Shown here in pieces: positions 1 through 12,118 of a DNA stretch of 64,000 nt. Both the position numbers and the translations under genes were made by a program. Origin of the DNA: Telmatactis stephensoni (lineage: Eukaryota; Cnidaria; Anthozoa; Actiniaria; Isophelliidae). Position 1 is the stretch's first letter; every line of letters starts with the position of its first letter. The notes beneath the pieces were generated by a model. It saw only the letters and a program-made list of their open reading frames with translations, was not told the DNA's origin and did not search any database. The DNA lies in assembly GCA_029948255.1 (NCBI GenBank), contig JALIZF010001847.1, positions 916,540 to 980,539 on the forward strand, in the 5' to 3' direction.

Positions 1-277
1 ACTAATCCTACAACATTTGATCATTAGTGAAATCTTAATCAGGAGTGGTTTTCATATACAGAAACCCGGCGCAGTATACTTCTGTTGGCCCCTTTCAGCT
101 AGACAAGACTAATTAATCCAAACACCGTGGAACTAAAAAATATAAAGGAATGCCATTTTGGACGAGAAAACGAAATTCTAGTCTAGAAAATTTTAAAATT
201 TGCTTAACTTTACCATTCCAAATTCGTGCTCGTGTGCGTCAGTTGATTTTTTGCACAGCGAATCAAAGCACTACTAT

Positions 278-441
278 TTATTTGTTTATTTATTTCATTT
301 ATTTATTAAACTTTCACCAATAATAGAATTTTAAAAAACAACAAATAAAAATAAAAATAAAATAATAAATAAAAATATAAAATATATAAAGGTGAGGGAC
401 ACGCAACAGAGCTGAGCTCCAATTAAAGCGTGCCCTACTAT
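278..441. mobile_element. Short AT-rich insertion private to U1
   Basis: Compared with units U3, U4 and U5, which read straight through, U1 has about 164 extra bases here. CTACTAT occurs at both edges (271-277 and 435-441), as expected for a 7-bp target duplication. The insert is mostly A/T, with TTTATTTATTT-like runs at one end and a short GC-richer segment at the other. This would fit a truncated retroposon with an A/T-rich tail. Family not recognised. Confidence 0.6.
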
Positions 442-1314
442 ACTTTTGAGTAAAACAACGAGCAAACAACAAAGCCTTCACGCGGCTCCTCATGCAAAAA
501 TTCATTAATCACTTCGAATGGAGCTCCAAACTGCTACAGCATACGAACTGTGGCACTGAAACTCCCTCATTGTATTCCTAATTCATCATTTTCATTAATA
601 TATCAACGCATGATTTCTTGGAACAAATAAGTAGTATAGCAAACAACATTTTGATGGTTACAACTTTAGTTTTATTGACCATTTTTTCCTTTATAAATCT
701 TCTCGTTACTGAAAAGTAGTGGTTGGATTCTCTGTGATGAGTCGAGGAACGACATTATTCCTGAAATGATTTATTGACACTCATCATGATCTGCATGAGC
801 TCATTGACGTCAGTTCTTCAAATCAACAAAACATTAATCTACATACAGTCTCCTTATTATGATGAGCTCTCAGTGAAAACTCTGCTTGTGATTTACCGTG
901 GTAAGTGCTAGTTCATAAGAGTACCTCAGCACGCACGTGTGAACGCACATTTTCAGCTGCTTACTGGGAGCTAGAACTACTGTCAACAGTCAAACTATCA
1001 TCAGAACATTTAACTATAGTTAACTCACCTTTAACAATGGCTACCATATTGACAATCTTTGTTAAAGGTGACTTAAGATAACCACAGCAAAATTTTCGAA
1101 TGTGGCTACAGTTATTGTCGTTTAATGAAAGAAGAAAAAAGAAGATCTAAAAATTAAGTGTTTTCCTACATTAGGCCTTTGCTGTCTGCCAAGGATGTTT
1201 GAAAAAATACAATTGTATTTTCGATACCTAGAACGTCCCTCCCCTCAATTATATATTTTCAAATTTTTGAAATCCTGTGAAAATTTCTGCTGTACATGTG
1301 ATCACTGACCAGTG

Positions 1315-1830
1315 GTACTATATTTGCCCGTGTAAAGTTTGTTGTGACAATCTGTGCCCGTATAAAAGTTTGTTGGGACCGTCTGTGCCCGTGGAAAAGT
1401 TTGTTGGAACCATCTGTGCCCGTGTAAAAGTTTGTTGGGACCATCTGTGCCCGTGCAAAAGGTTGTTGGAACCTTCTGTGTCCTTGTAAAAGGTTAATTG
1501 TTGGGATCATCTGTACCCGTGTAAAAGTTTGTTGGGATCATCGGTTTAAATGTTTTCTTTGACCATCTGTTCCCGTGTAAAAGGTTGTACGTTGGGACCA
1601 TCTGTACACGTGTAAAAGTTTGTTGAGACCATCTGTTCCCGTGTAAAAGGTTGTTGGGACCATCTGTACACGTGTAAAAGTTTGTTGGGATCATCGGTTT
1701 AAATGTTTTCTTTGACCATCTGTGCCCGTGTAAAATGTGGCACCATCTGTTCATGTAAAAAATGTTGGGACGATCTGAGCCCGTTCTTAGAATTGCAGGA
1801 CTATCTGTGCCCTCTGTTTTATGACCATAT
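1315..1830 (-). repeat. 31-bp minisatellite in U1
   Basis: Degenerate tandem copies of a 31-bp unit. On the plus strand each copy reads GCCCGTGTAAAAGTTTGTTG followed by GGACCATCTGT. Some copies are shortened or joined by variant blocks with CGGTTTAAATG. The same minisatellite is in units U2-U4 and, inverted, in the right arm. Confidence 0.85.
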
Positions 1831-2983
1831 GTGGCCATAGAAATTGTTTAGCTGATCGGTGGCCGTTTAAAATTGTGGAGAACGTCCTTTTTTTGTCTCT
1901 AAATTTAATAGCAACATCGTCTTTCGATTTAAAACCAAACCTAGGCCTTTTCATTTATAGCAGATTTTAATCCGAGCTCAGTCTTGTCATTTTTATCATT
2001 TTCCTGTTCAGACTTCTACTAAACGGGTAATTATGTAAATGCTAGTTCATCCTCGAGAACCGAGGAGTATCTTTCTGTCGCTTGTTTCTCACTCACAGGA
2101 AAAAAAAAATCCGTGTACGTGGGAATATTGATCTAGAACTTCTTCCAGAAGTCAAAATTCCTTATGATGTTATTTGAACGTTTGCTGTAATTTCTCTATA
2201 CATACTAGCCAGGAAAGATGTCCACACAGGCCGCTAAGTGGATGCCCATGTGGGCATTTTTCTAATATTTGCCATCTCAAAAGGGGGGCAACACATCACT
2301 ACGTTGCCAAAGGTTTTTATAAGGATGCGCACGAAGTCTTAGTCTTCGACAGTTTCTTGTATATATTCGAAAGGCAATTAGCACTAATCCAGGATGAAAT
2401 CTTAACTAGGAAACTCTTCAATTTTGTCAAGATTAACCACTCATGACTTTCGATGGAAAACCGGGTCCTGATCTTTAACAAAGAATTCAAAGCCTTTTGT
2501 TTAGGACTCCGGGTGGCTAGATTCCTGATAAACATTCCGAGTTTAACATTTCCGGGACAAGTATTGAGGAATTTGTGTTGTTCCCTTTTAATCAGGACAT
2601 CTCCGAACGAATGTAACGTAATTCGTATTCGTACCTTAAACACTTGGCTCACGAATTTAATAACAACAGCAGCAGGCCCACTAACATCCAAATGTAAGTC
2701 GACTAAGGAGGGAGGGGTCTAGATGGCTTGCGGACGAGATGGGTGGCGGAAGGCGGCTCTAATTCACACAAGTTGGAGCATGCAGGTTATTCGTAGTCTT
2801 AGTCTCCAGCAGCCGTCGGGGGTGGGTACACCTGCGGTCTCCCAATGCCCAAGTCACGTTCACGAGAGAGAGTCACGACATCCCGACTGCTGGAGACTTT
2901 AGAGAAACACGCATCACAGTTTACGAAGGCTTACCTGAATTAAATATGACAACTAACAGGTTGGAAGAATTTCAAGAAAAGCT

Positions 2984-2989
2984 TTTATT
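2984..2989 (-). terminator. Poly(A) signal of C1
   Basis: AATAAA on the minus strand, about 225 bp beyond the predicted C1 stop codon. The same site is kept downstream of C2, C3, C5, C6 and C7. Confidence 0.55.
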
Positions 2990-3214
2990 TTACTCTATTG
3001 AATATTTAGCTGAACTTCATACACATTTGATTACTAGTATCAACCGTATTACAACGCAGTAAACACGAAGTAACATTGATCTACATCTATGAAAAGCATT
3101 CACAGTGAGCTTTCATATCATTAAGAGTGTCTCCCTTGAGACTGGCTCCTGCTATCCGCTTTTTGAATTTCAGTTTCAGCCTTGGAGTGATCTGTTAGAA
3201 CGAGAGTTTGTCTG

Positions 3215-3386
3215 TCAAAGATGCTTTCTTGTCCCATTGTTGGATATTGCAGGGCTTTTTGCTGGTAAATGGTCCAAGTCAGTTCTATACATCTTCCTTT
3301 GTTCCTACAATGTGGAGAAACAAGTAATATTTTATACAATTAGTGTTTGTATTATAGAAGCCTCCTCTGCAGGTGTCGTTTTCTGG

Positions 3387-3437
<51 letters not shown>

Positions 3438-4127
3438 GGCTCTACTCCTTTTTTATTGTAAAGCAAAATCCTGCTAGTTACCGTGATACAAAAAATGTTG
3501 CGTAGCTACGAAAAACTGGCATTAGTGACAAACTCACACGCTAACGTTTTCGTTAGGCAGCGTGTGGGTTTGTGACTAATGCCAGTTTTTCGTAAAGCAC
3601 AAGTAAAGCACACAGACAGAAAGTAACAGAAAGGAGCTCAAAAACGACCAGCAAAGAAAAGAAGAAAATACAAAGAAGAGTGCTAGCATTCCGGCATTAT
3701 TTGAAGGGGTAACTATGGAGAGAATCTAAGAATGGTCGGTTTACTGGTAATATGGTAAGCCATTTTCAAGATGGTGGACAAATCGCTACAATATCTGCAA
3801 GTTTTCTTTCAAATTTTCGACAGTTTAAAATGGAAATCCGTGACCATCCTTTTTGCTGTTATAAAAATTGACGCGGCGATATTTCGGCAATGTTGATTCA
3901 TTCGGTTGTTATCGACAATTCCTAACAATTAAATGCCTTACTGATTTTATCCATCGAACTAAACACTCGTTAATTCCTACCTTTTCTGTTAACCAATAAA
4001 AATGCTGTCGTGCACGATATTTGGCCCGTCTTCTGACGGAAATGGCGTTCCTGAATCCGTAGCCTAAGTCCATAGCAGTGGACATCAAGACAATCATTAG
4101 TAGACAAGCGGACAATTGAAATTTCAT
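3215..4127 (-). CDS. C1: secreted arginine-rich small peptide, two exons
   Basis: Exon 1 is 3981-4127 (49 codons) and exon 2 is 3215-3304 (29 codons plus stop); the 676-bp intron has a GTAGGA donor and a TAG acceptor and is in phase 0. Predicted product is 78 residues. Residues 1-24 look like a signal peptide, with a hydrophobic core LLMIVLM and probable cleavage after DLGYG. The mature part starts FRNAISVRRR and has about ten Arg/Lys in its first 30 residues and no cysteine. An NGT sequon lies near the C-terminus. The family is not recognised. A secreted cationic peptide (antimicrobial, venom-like or signalling) is possible, but function is inference. Exon 2 is supported by splice sites and by an in-frame 3-bp indel in C6; transcript evidence is not available to me. 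An alternative 72-aa frame over exon 2 (3121-3339) does not fit the splice phase. Confidence 0.75.
3391..3434. repeat. (CT)n microsatellite in C1 intron
   Basis: CT dinucleotide run about 90 bp upstream of the C1 exon 2 acceptor; it reads (GA)n on the gene strand. The same position carries CT/GA repeats of very different length in the other copies. Confidence 0.9.
3509..3592. repeat. Intronic hairpin of C1
   Basis: Near-perfect inverted repeat with arms starting CGAAAAACTGGCATTAGTGA and the reverse complement. It lies in the C1 intron, is also found in C2 and C4, and is missing from C3 and the right-arm copies. Confidence 0.85.
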
Positions 4128-4227
4128 GACGATTGAGCGGTACGTTTTCAGCGTCGTGTCGATTTGAACTATTTGAAGTTATCAGTTGTGTCTTGTAAGA
4201 CTGAATGAAACTCAGTATTCGGCATCG

Positions 4228-4235
4228 TATTTATA
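4228..4235 (-). promoter_or_regulatory. TATA box of C1
   Basis: TATAAATA on the minus strand, about 100 bp before the start codon and followed about 25 bp later by an initiator-like TTCAGTC. The 130 bp around it are conserved among all seven gene copies, so this is a good core-promoter candidate. Confidence 0.7.
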
Positions 4236-5416
4236 GAGAAGTTTTCGTACGGACGGCGCTGTGCTGTCAACGTAAGTGTTTTGTTTGTCAATACTGTGAG
4301 TAGAATCGTTGGCAATAAACATCATGCAATAACAACAAGAACTCTTTATACATAAGATGGTCTCAATGGGGTTAACCCTTGGCCGAAAAAGCCAAAACTT
4401 TAGCAGTTAATTTTGGCGTAAAAATAGGGAAAACAATTACCGTTAGCCGTAACAAAAATTAGTCGTAAAACATCTATCTTGCAACGGTTTCGCATTTTTA
4501 AAGAATTAAGAACAGTTGGTATTGCTTTTTGTTGACCGTAACAAAACCGTAACCGTCAAAAAGCCTAAATATTAACCCTTAACCGTAGAAGCCAGCATCA
4601 TTGCCACCACCCTACTGAGACCCTCACTGATAACCTTTCTCGTTTTAGGATTGCAATTCAATGGCTATCAACACTTGTCGTGTCTTAATGGTCTTATTAG
4701 TATTTATCATTAGGCTTTCTAACACAACAAGTATTTGTAAAAGCATGAAGAGCGCGATTAACACGCCATGCAAAACGAATGTCCATTTCTAAATTTTCAA
4801 AACAAACAAAAATGCACATAAAATCAAAAAGATCTAGAAAACAGCATTTTGAGTTAAAGATGTTGCTCTATTCACTAATCCTACATCATTAGATCATTAG
4901 TGAAATCTTAATCAGGAGTGGTTTTCATATACGCAGAAACCCGCACTATACTTCTGTTGGCCCCTTTCAGCTAGACAAGACTAATTAATCCAAAAACCGG
5001 GAGCTAAAAAAATATAAAGAAATGCAATTTTTGGACGAGAAAACGAAATTCTAGTCTAGAAAATTTTAAAATTTGCTTAACTTTACCATTACAAATTCGT
5101 TCTCGTGTGCGTCAGTTGATTTTTTTCAAAGCTAGAACTACTGTCAACAGTCAAACTATCATCAGAACATTTAACTATAGCTAACTCACCTTTAACAATG
5201 GCTACCATATTGACAATCTTTGTTAAAGGTGACTTAAGATAACCACAGCAAAATTTTCGAATGTGGCTACAGTTATTGTCTTTTAATGAAAGAAGAAAAG
5301 AGAAGATCCAACAATTAAGTGTTTTTCTACATTTGGTCTTTGATGTCTGCAATTATATATTTTCAAATTTTTGAAATCCTGTGAAAATTTCTGCTGTACA
5401 TGTGACCACTGACCAA

Positions 5417-5720
5417 TGGTACTATATTTGCCCGTGTAAAGTCTGTTGTGACAATCTGTGCCCGTGTAAAAGGTTGTTGAGACCATCTATGCCCGTGCAA
5501 AAGGTTGTTGGAACCTTCTGTGTCCTTGTAAAAGGTTAATTGTTGGGACCATCTATACTTGTGTAAAAGTTTGTTGGGATCATCTATACCGGTTTAAATG
5601 TTTTCTTTGACCATCTGTGCCCGTGTAAAATGTGGCAACATCTGTTCATGTAAAAAATGTTGGGACGATCCAATCCCGTTCTTAGAATTGCAGGACTATC
5701 TGTGCCCTCTGTTTTATAAC
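5417..5720 (-). repeat. 31-bp minisatellite in U2
   Basis: Shorter version of the U1 minisatellite, about six recognisable 31-bp copies followed by the variant block ending in the CCTCTGTTTTAT segment. Confidence 0.8.
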
Positions 5721-6874
5721 CATATGTAGCCATGTAGACTGTTTAGCTGATCGGTGGCCGTTTAAAATTGTGGAGAACGTCCTTTTTTGTCTCTAACTGT
5801 AATAGCAACATCGACTTAATTCGATTTGAAACCAAACCTAGGCCTTTTCATTTATATAGCAGACTTTAATCCGATCTCAGTCTTGTGATTTTTATCATTT
5901 TCCTGTTCAGACTCCTACTAAACGGATAATTATGTAAATGCTAGTTCACCCTCGAGAACCCAGGAGTATCTTTCTGTCGCTTGTTTCTCACTCTCAGGAA
6001 AAAAACATCCGTGGGAATATTCATTTAGAACTTCTTCCAGAAGTCAAAATTCCTTATGATATTATTTGAACGTTTGCTGTAATTTCTCTATACATACTAG
6101 GCAAGATGTCCACACAGGCCGCTAAGTGGATACCCATGTGGGCATTTTTCTAATATTTGCCATCTCAAAAGGGGAGCAACACGTCACTACGTTGCCAAAG
6201 GTTTTTATAAGGATGCACGCGAGTTCTTAGTCTTCGACAGTTTCTTGTATATATTCGAAAGGCAATTAGCACTAATCCAGGATGAAATCTTAACTAGGAA
6301 ACTCTTCAATTTTGTCAAGATTAACCACTCATGACTTTCGATGGAAAACCGGTCCCTGAACTTTAACAAAGAACTCAAAGCCTTTTATTTAGGACTCCGG
6401 GTGCCGAGATTCTTGATCAATATTTTGAGTTTAACATTTCCGGGACAAGTATTGAGGAATTTGTGTTGCTCCCTTTTAATCAGGACATCTCCAAACTAAT
6501 GTAACGTAATTCGTATTCGTACCTTAAACACTTCGCTCGCGAATTTAATAACAACAACAGCAGGCCCACTAACAGCCAAATGTAAGTCGACTAAGGATTA
6601 AGGGGTCTCGATGGCTTGCGGACCGCCAGATGGGTGACGGAAGGCGGCTCTGATTCACACAAGTTGGAGCATGCAAGTTATTCGGAGTCTTAGTCTCCAG
6701 CCGCCGTCGGGGGTGGGTACACCTGCGGTCTCCCAATGCCCAAGTCTCGTTCACGAGAGAGAGTCACGACTTCCCGACTGCTGGAGACTTTAGAGAAGCA
6801 CGCATCACAGTTTACAAAGGCTTACCTGAATTAAATATGACAACTAACAGGTTGGAAGAATTTCAAGAAAAGCT

Positions 6875-6880
6875 TTTATT
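6875..6880 (-). terminator. Poly(A) signal of C2
   Basis: AATAAA on the minus strand at the position homologous to that of C1. Confidence 0.55.
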
Positions 6881-6942
6881 TTACTCTATTGAATATTTAG
6901 CTGACCTTTATACACATTTGATTACTAGTATAAACCGTATTA

Positions 6943-7237
6943 CGTAATGTATAAAGAACGAGAGAGCGTGTTATATCGGTGGATAAAGATCCGAGCCGAA
7001 GGCGAGGATCTTTAGACCCGATATAACACGCTCTCGAGTTCTTTATATTACTTATCAAACGTCTAGTTGTCAATTATCATATTGGACCAGAATTTTCCAA
7101 GTTTGACTGCTTTTGGCTTAGAAAATCCAAGTTAAAGTTTATGCAAATAAACAAAAATCTTTATCCGATATAAAGATCTACGTTCCGGTAGTGATTTCCA
7201 TTGTGTTTTCTAATGAATTATTAATGAGTTTGATAAA
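6943..7237. mobile_element. Hairpin-bearing insertion private to U2
   Basis: Other units read continuously from CCGTATTA to ACGCAGTAAAC; U2 has about 295 extra bases between them. The left 108 bases (6944-7051) form a strong palindrome with arms GTAATGTATAAAG and CTTTATATTAC around GAGCGTGTTATATCGG. This looks like a MITE or foldback element. I could not define a clean target duplication. Confidence 0.65.
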
Positions 7238-7405
7238 ACGCAGTAAACACGAAGTAACATTGATCTACATCTATGAAAAGCATTCACAGTGAGCTTTCAT
7301 ATCACTAAGAGAGTCGAATTCCTTGAAACTGGCACCTAGCTGCTATCCGCTTTTTGAATTTCAGTTTCAGGTTTGGAATGATCTGTTAGAACGAGAGTTT
7401 GTCTG

Positions 7406-7575
7406 TCAAAGATGCTTTCTTGTCCCATTGTTGGATATTGCAGGGCTTTTTGCTGGTAAATGGTCCAAGTCAGTTCTATACATCTTCCTTTGTTCCTACA
7501 ATGTGGAGAAACAAGTAATATTTTATACAATTGGTGTTTGTATTATAGAAGCCTCCTCTGCAGGTGTCGTTTTCT

Positions 7576-7610
<35 letters not shown>

Positions 7611-8302
7611 TCTCCTGGCTCTACTCCTTTTTTATTGTAAAGCAAAACCCTGCTAGTTACCGTGATACAACTGAAATGTTGCGTAGCTACGAAAAACTGG
7701 CATTAGTGACAAACTCACACGCTAACGTTTTCGTTAGCGTGTGAGTTTGTGACTAATGACAGTTTTTCGTAAAGCACAAGTAATTAAAAGCACACAGACA
7801 GAAACAGAAAGGAGCTCAAAAACGACCAGCAAAGAAAAGAAGAAAATGCAAAGAAGAGTGCTAGCATTCCGGCATTATTTGAAGGGGTAACTATGGAGGG
7901 AATCTAAGAATGGTCGGTTTACTGATATGGTAAGCCATTTTCAAGATGGTGGACAAATCGCTACAACATCTGCAAGTTTTCTTTCAAATTTTCGACAGTT
8001 TAAAATAGAAATCCGTGACCATCCTTTTTGCTGTTATAAAAATTGACGCGGCGATATTTCGGCAATGTTGATTCATTCGGTTGTTATCGACAATTCCTAA
8101 CAATTAAATGCCTTACTGATTTTATCCATCGAACTAAACACTCGTTAATTCCTACCTTTTCTGTTAACCAATAAAAATGCTGTCGTGCACGATATTTGGC
8201 CCGTCTTCTGACGGAAATGGCGTTCCTGAATCCGTAGCCTAAGTCCATAGCAGTGGACATCAAGACAATCATTAGTAGACAAGCGGACAATTGAAATTTC
8301 AT
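7406..8302 (-). CDS. C2: secreted arginine-rich small peptide, two exons
   Basis: Exon 1 is 8156-8302 and exon 2 is 7406-7495, with a 660-bp phase-0 intron. The predicted 78-residue product is identical to that of C1 across signal peptide, basic mature N-terminus and exon 2, down to the final RKHL. Its intron shares with C1 and C4 the hairpin (7690-7769) and a deletion of about 195 bp relative to C3. The identity implies very recent duplication or gene conversion. Same unknown family and same uncertainty about function as C1. Confidence 0.75.
7577..7608. repeat. (CT)n microsatellite in C2 intron
   Basis: Short CT run at the homologous intron position. Confidence 0.9.
7690..7769. repeat. Intronic hairpin of C2
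   Basis: Inverted repeat homologous to 3509-3592 with a shorter loop, CGTTTTCG. Confidence 0.85.
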
Positions 8303-8402
8303 GACGATTGAGCGGTACGTTTTCAGCGTCGTGTCGATTTGAACTATTTGAAGTTATCAGTTGTGTCTTGTAAGACTGAATGAAACTCAGTATTCGGCAT
8401 CG

Positions 8403-8410
8403 TATTTATA
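8403..8410 (-). promoter_or_regulatory. TATA box of C2
   Basis: TATAAATA on the minus strand about 100 bp upstream of the C2 start. Confidence 0.7.
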
Positions 8411-10162
8411 GGGAAGTTTTCGTACGGACGGCGCTGTGCTGTCAACGTAAGTGTTTTGTTTGTCAATACTGTGAGTAGAATCGTTAGCAATAAACATCAT
8501 GCAATAACAACAAGAACTCTTTATACATAAGATGGTCTCAATGGGGTTAACCCTTGGCCGTAAAAAGCTTAAACTTTAGCAGTTAATTTTGGCGTAAAAA
8601 ATAGGAAAAACAATTACCGTTAGCCGTAACAAAAATTAGTCGTAAAGCATCTATCTTGCAACGATTTCGCATTTTTAAAGAATTAAGAACAGTTGATAAT
8701 GCTATTTGTTGACCGTAACAAAACCGTAACCGTAAAAAGCCTAAATATTAACCCTTAACCGTAGAAGCCAGCATCATTGCCACCACCCCACTGAGACCCT
8801 CACTGATAACCTTTCTCGTTTTAGGATTGCAATTCAATGGCTATCAACACTTGTCGTGTCTTAATGGTCTTACTAGTATTTATCATTAGGCTTTCTAACA
8901 CAACAAGTATTTGTAAAAGCATGAAGAGTGCGATTAACACGCCATGCAAAACGAATGTCCATTTGTAAATTTTCAAAACAAGCAAAAATGCACATAAAAT
9001 CAAAAAGATCTAGAAAACAGCATTTTGAGTTAAAGATGTTGGTCTATTCACTAATCCTACATCATTAGATCATTAGTGAAATCTTAATCAGGAGTGGTTT
9101 TCATATACAGAAACCCGCACTATACTTCTGTTGGCCCCTTTCAGCTAGACAAGACTAATTAATCCAAAAACCGGAAGCTAAAAAAAAATAAAGAAATGCC
9201 ATAATGGACGAGAAAACGAAATTCTAGTCTAGAAAATTTTAAAATTTGCTTAACTTTACCATTACAAATCCGTGCTCGTGCCTGCGTAAGTTGATTTTTT
9301 TCACAGCGAATCCAAGCACTACTATACTTTTGAGTAAAACAACGAGCAAACAACAAAGCCTTCAAGCTAGCGGCTCCTCATGCAAAAATTTATTTTCGTT
9401 CACACATAATCCGACTCCGAATGGAGCTACCAACTGCTACAGCATACGAACTGTGGCACTGAAACTCCCTCATTGTATTCCTAATTCATCATTTTCATGA
9501 ATCAACGCATGATTTCTTGGAACAAATAAGTAGTATAGCAAACATTATTTTGCTGGTTACAACTTCAGTTTTATTGACCATTTTTTCCTTTATAAATCAA
9601 CTCGTTGCTGAAAAGTAGTGGTTGGATTCTCTGTGATGAGTCGAGGAACGATATTATTCCTGAAATAAATTTATTGACAATCATCATGATCTGCATGAGT
9701 TCTTTGTCGTCAGTTCTTCAAATCAACAAAACATTAATCTATACCTACTGTCTCCTTATTATGATGAGCACTCAGTGAAAATTCTGCTTGTGATTTGCCG
9801 TGGTAAGTGCTAGTTCATAAGAGTACCTCAGCACGCACGTGTGAACGCACATTTTCAGCTGCTTACCGGATCGAAGCGAGAACTACTATCAACAGTCAAA
9901 CTATCATCAGAACATTTAACTATAGCTAACTCACCTTTAACAATGGCTACCATATTGACAGTCTTTGTTAAAGGTGACTTAAGATAACCACAGCAAAATT
10001 TTCGAATGTGGCTACAGTTATTGTCTTTTAATGAAAGAAGAATAGAGAAGATCCAACAATTAAGTGTTTTTCTACATTAGGCCTTTGCTGTCTGCAATTA
10101 TATATTTTCAATTTTTTGAAATCCTGTGAAAATTTCTGCTGTACATGTGACCACTGACCAAT

Positions 10163-10510
10163 GGTACTATATTTGCCCGTGTAAAGCCTGTTGTGACAAT
10201 CTGTGCCCGTGTAAAAGTTTGTTGAGACCATCTCTGCCCGTGTAAAATTTTGTTGGGACCATCTGTGCCCGTGCAAAAGGTTGTTGGAACCTTCTGTGTC
10301 CTTGTAAAAGGTTAATTGTTGGGACCATCTGTACCCGTGTAAAAGTTTGTTGGGATCATCTATACCGGTTTAAATGTTTTCTTTGACCATTTGTGCCCGT
10401 GTAAAATGTGGCACCATCTGTTCATGTAAAAAATGTTGGGACGATCCAATCCCGTTCTTAGAATTGCAGGACTATCTGTGCCCTCTGTTTTATGACCATA
10501 TGTAGCCATG
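10163..10510 (-). repeat. 31-bp minisatellite in U3
   Basis: About seven recognisable copies of the 31-bp unit plus the conserved degenerate tail. Confidence 0.8.
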
Positions 10511-11620
10511 TAGACTGTTTAGCTGATCGGTGGTCGTTTGAAATTGTGGAGAACGTCCTTTTTTGTCTCTAACTGTAATAGCAACATCGACTTAATTCGA
10601 TTTGAAACCAAACCTAGGCCTTTTCATTTATATAGCAGACTTTAATCCGAGCTCAGTCTTGTGGTTTTTATCATTTTCCTGTTCAGACTCCTACTAAACG
10701 AGAACCCAGGAGTATCTTTCTGTCGCTTGTTTCTCACTCTCAGGAAAAAAACATACGGCGTGGGAATATTCAGACATCTAGAACTTCTTCCGGAAGTCAA
10801 AATTCCTTATGATATTATTTGAACGTTTGCTGTAATTTCTCTATACATACTAGGCAAGATGTCCACACAGGCCGCTAAGTAAACACCCATGTGGGCATTT
10901 TTCTAATATTTGCCATCTCAAAAGGAGGCAACACGTCACTACGTTGCCAAAGGTTTTTATAAGGACGCGCGCGAGGTCTTAGTCTTAGACAATTATGTTT
11001 CTTCTATTCAAAAGGCAATTAGAGCTAATCCAGGATGAAATCTTAAGGAAACTCTTCAATTTTGTCAAGATTAACCACTCATAACTTTCCAAGGAAAACC
11101 TGGCCCTGATCTTTAACAAAGAATTCAAAGCCTTTTGTTTAGGACTCCGGGTGGCGAGATTCCTGATCAACATTCCGAGTTTAACATTTCCGGGACAAGT
11201 ATTGAGGAATTTGGGTTGCTCCCTTTTAATCAGGACATCTCCGAACTAATGTAGCGTAATTCGTATTCGTACCTTAAACACTTGGCTCACGAATTTAATA
11301 ACAACAACAGCAGGCCCACTAACAGCCAAATGTAAGTCGACTAAGGATTAAGGGGTCTAGATGGCTTGGGAACGAGATGGGTGATGGAAGGCGGCTCTGA
11401 TTCACACAAGTTGGAGCATGCAGGTGATTCGCAGTCTTAGTCTCCTGCCGCCGTCGGGGGTGGGTACACCTGCGGTCTCCCAATGCCAAGTCTCGTTCAC
11501 GAAACAGAGTCACGACTTCCCGACTGCTGGAGACTTTAGAGAAACACGCATCTCAGTTTACGAAGGCTTAGCTGAATCAAATATGACAACTAACAGGCTG
11601 GAAGAATTTCAAGAAAAGCT

Positions 11621-11626
11621 TTTATT
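11621..11626 (-). terminator. Poly(A) signal of C3
   Basis: AATAAA on the minus strand at the homologous position, about 230 bp past the stop. Confidence 0.55.
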
Positions 11627-11855
11627 TTACTTTATTGAATATTTAGCTGACCTTCATACACATTTGATTACTAGTATCAACCGTATTACAACGCAGTAAA
11701 CACGAAGTAACATTGATCTACATCTATGAAAAGCCTTCACAGTGAGCTTTCATATCACTAAGAGAGTCGACTCCCTTGAAACTGGCTCCTGCTATCCGCT
11801 TTTTGAATTTCAGTTTCAGGTTTGGAATGATCTGTTTAGATCGAGAGTTTGTGTA

Positions 11856-12027
11856 TCAAAGATGCTTTCTTGTCCCGTTGTTGGATATTGCAGGGCTTTT
11901 TGCTGATAAATGGTCCAAGTCAGTTCTATACATCTTTCTTTGTTCCTGTATTGTGGAGAAACAAGTAATATTTTATACAATTAGTATTTGTATTATAGAA
12001 GCCTCCTCTGCAGGTATCGTTTTCTGG

Positions 12028-12118
<91 letters not shown>

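Larger units (their letters stand above)
1..4873 (-). repeat. Array unit U1 (left arm, carries gene copy C1)
   Basis: Tandem unit bounded by the recurring junction ACTAATCCTAC, which opens the window and recurs at 4874, 9050, 13707 and 24829. Unit order along the plus strand is junction, AT-rich spacer, 31-bp minisatellite (about 1315-1830), spacer, C1 exon 2, (CT)n, C1 exon 1, promoter. About 4.9 kb. It carries a private 164-bp insertion at 278-441. I find no second gene in the spacer parts. Confidence 0.9.
4874..9049 (-). repeat. Array unit U2 (carries C2)
   Basis: About 4.18 kb with the same internal order as U1. It lacks part of the spacer seen in U1 (the block between the TTTTTTCA motif near 5130 and the GCTAGAACTACTG segment is collapsed). 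It also has a private 0.3-kb hairpin insertion at 6943-7237. Confidence 0.9.

Noticed and set aside
1315..1830. CRISPR-like look of 31-bp repeats
   Set aside because: Copies are directly adjacent with no unique spacers, and the genome is eukaryotic.
2317..2722. Overlapping ORFs on both strands in unit spacer (similar at 15760-16029)
   Set aside because: Open in U1 and U4 only; broken in U2, U3 and the right arm; no recognisable domain or signal.
3121..3339. 72-codon minus-strand ORF overlapping C1 exon 2 (also 7336-7530)
   Set aside because: Its frame is not reachable in phase from the exon 1 donor, and the C6 insertion puts a stop in it. The shorter phase-0 exon explains all copies better.
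3909..3980. C-terminal extension VGINECLVRWIKSVRHL of the exon 1 ORF
   Set aside because: It lies after a strong GTAGGA/GTAAGA splice donor and changes or ends early in C7; best read as intron.
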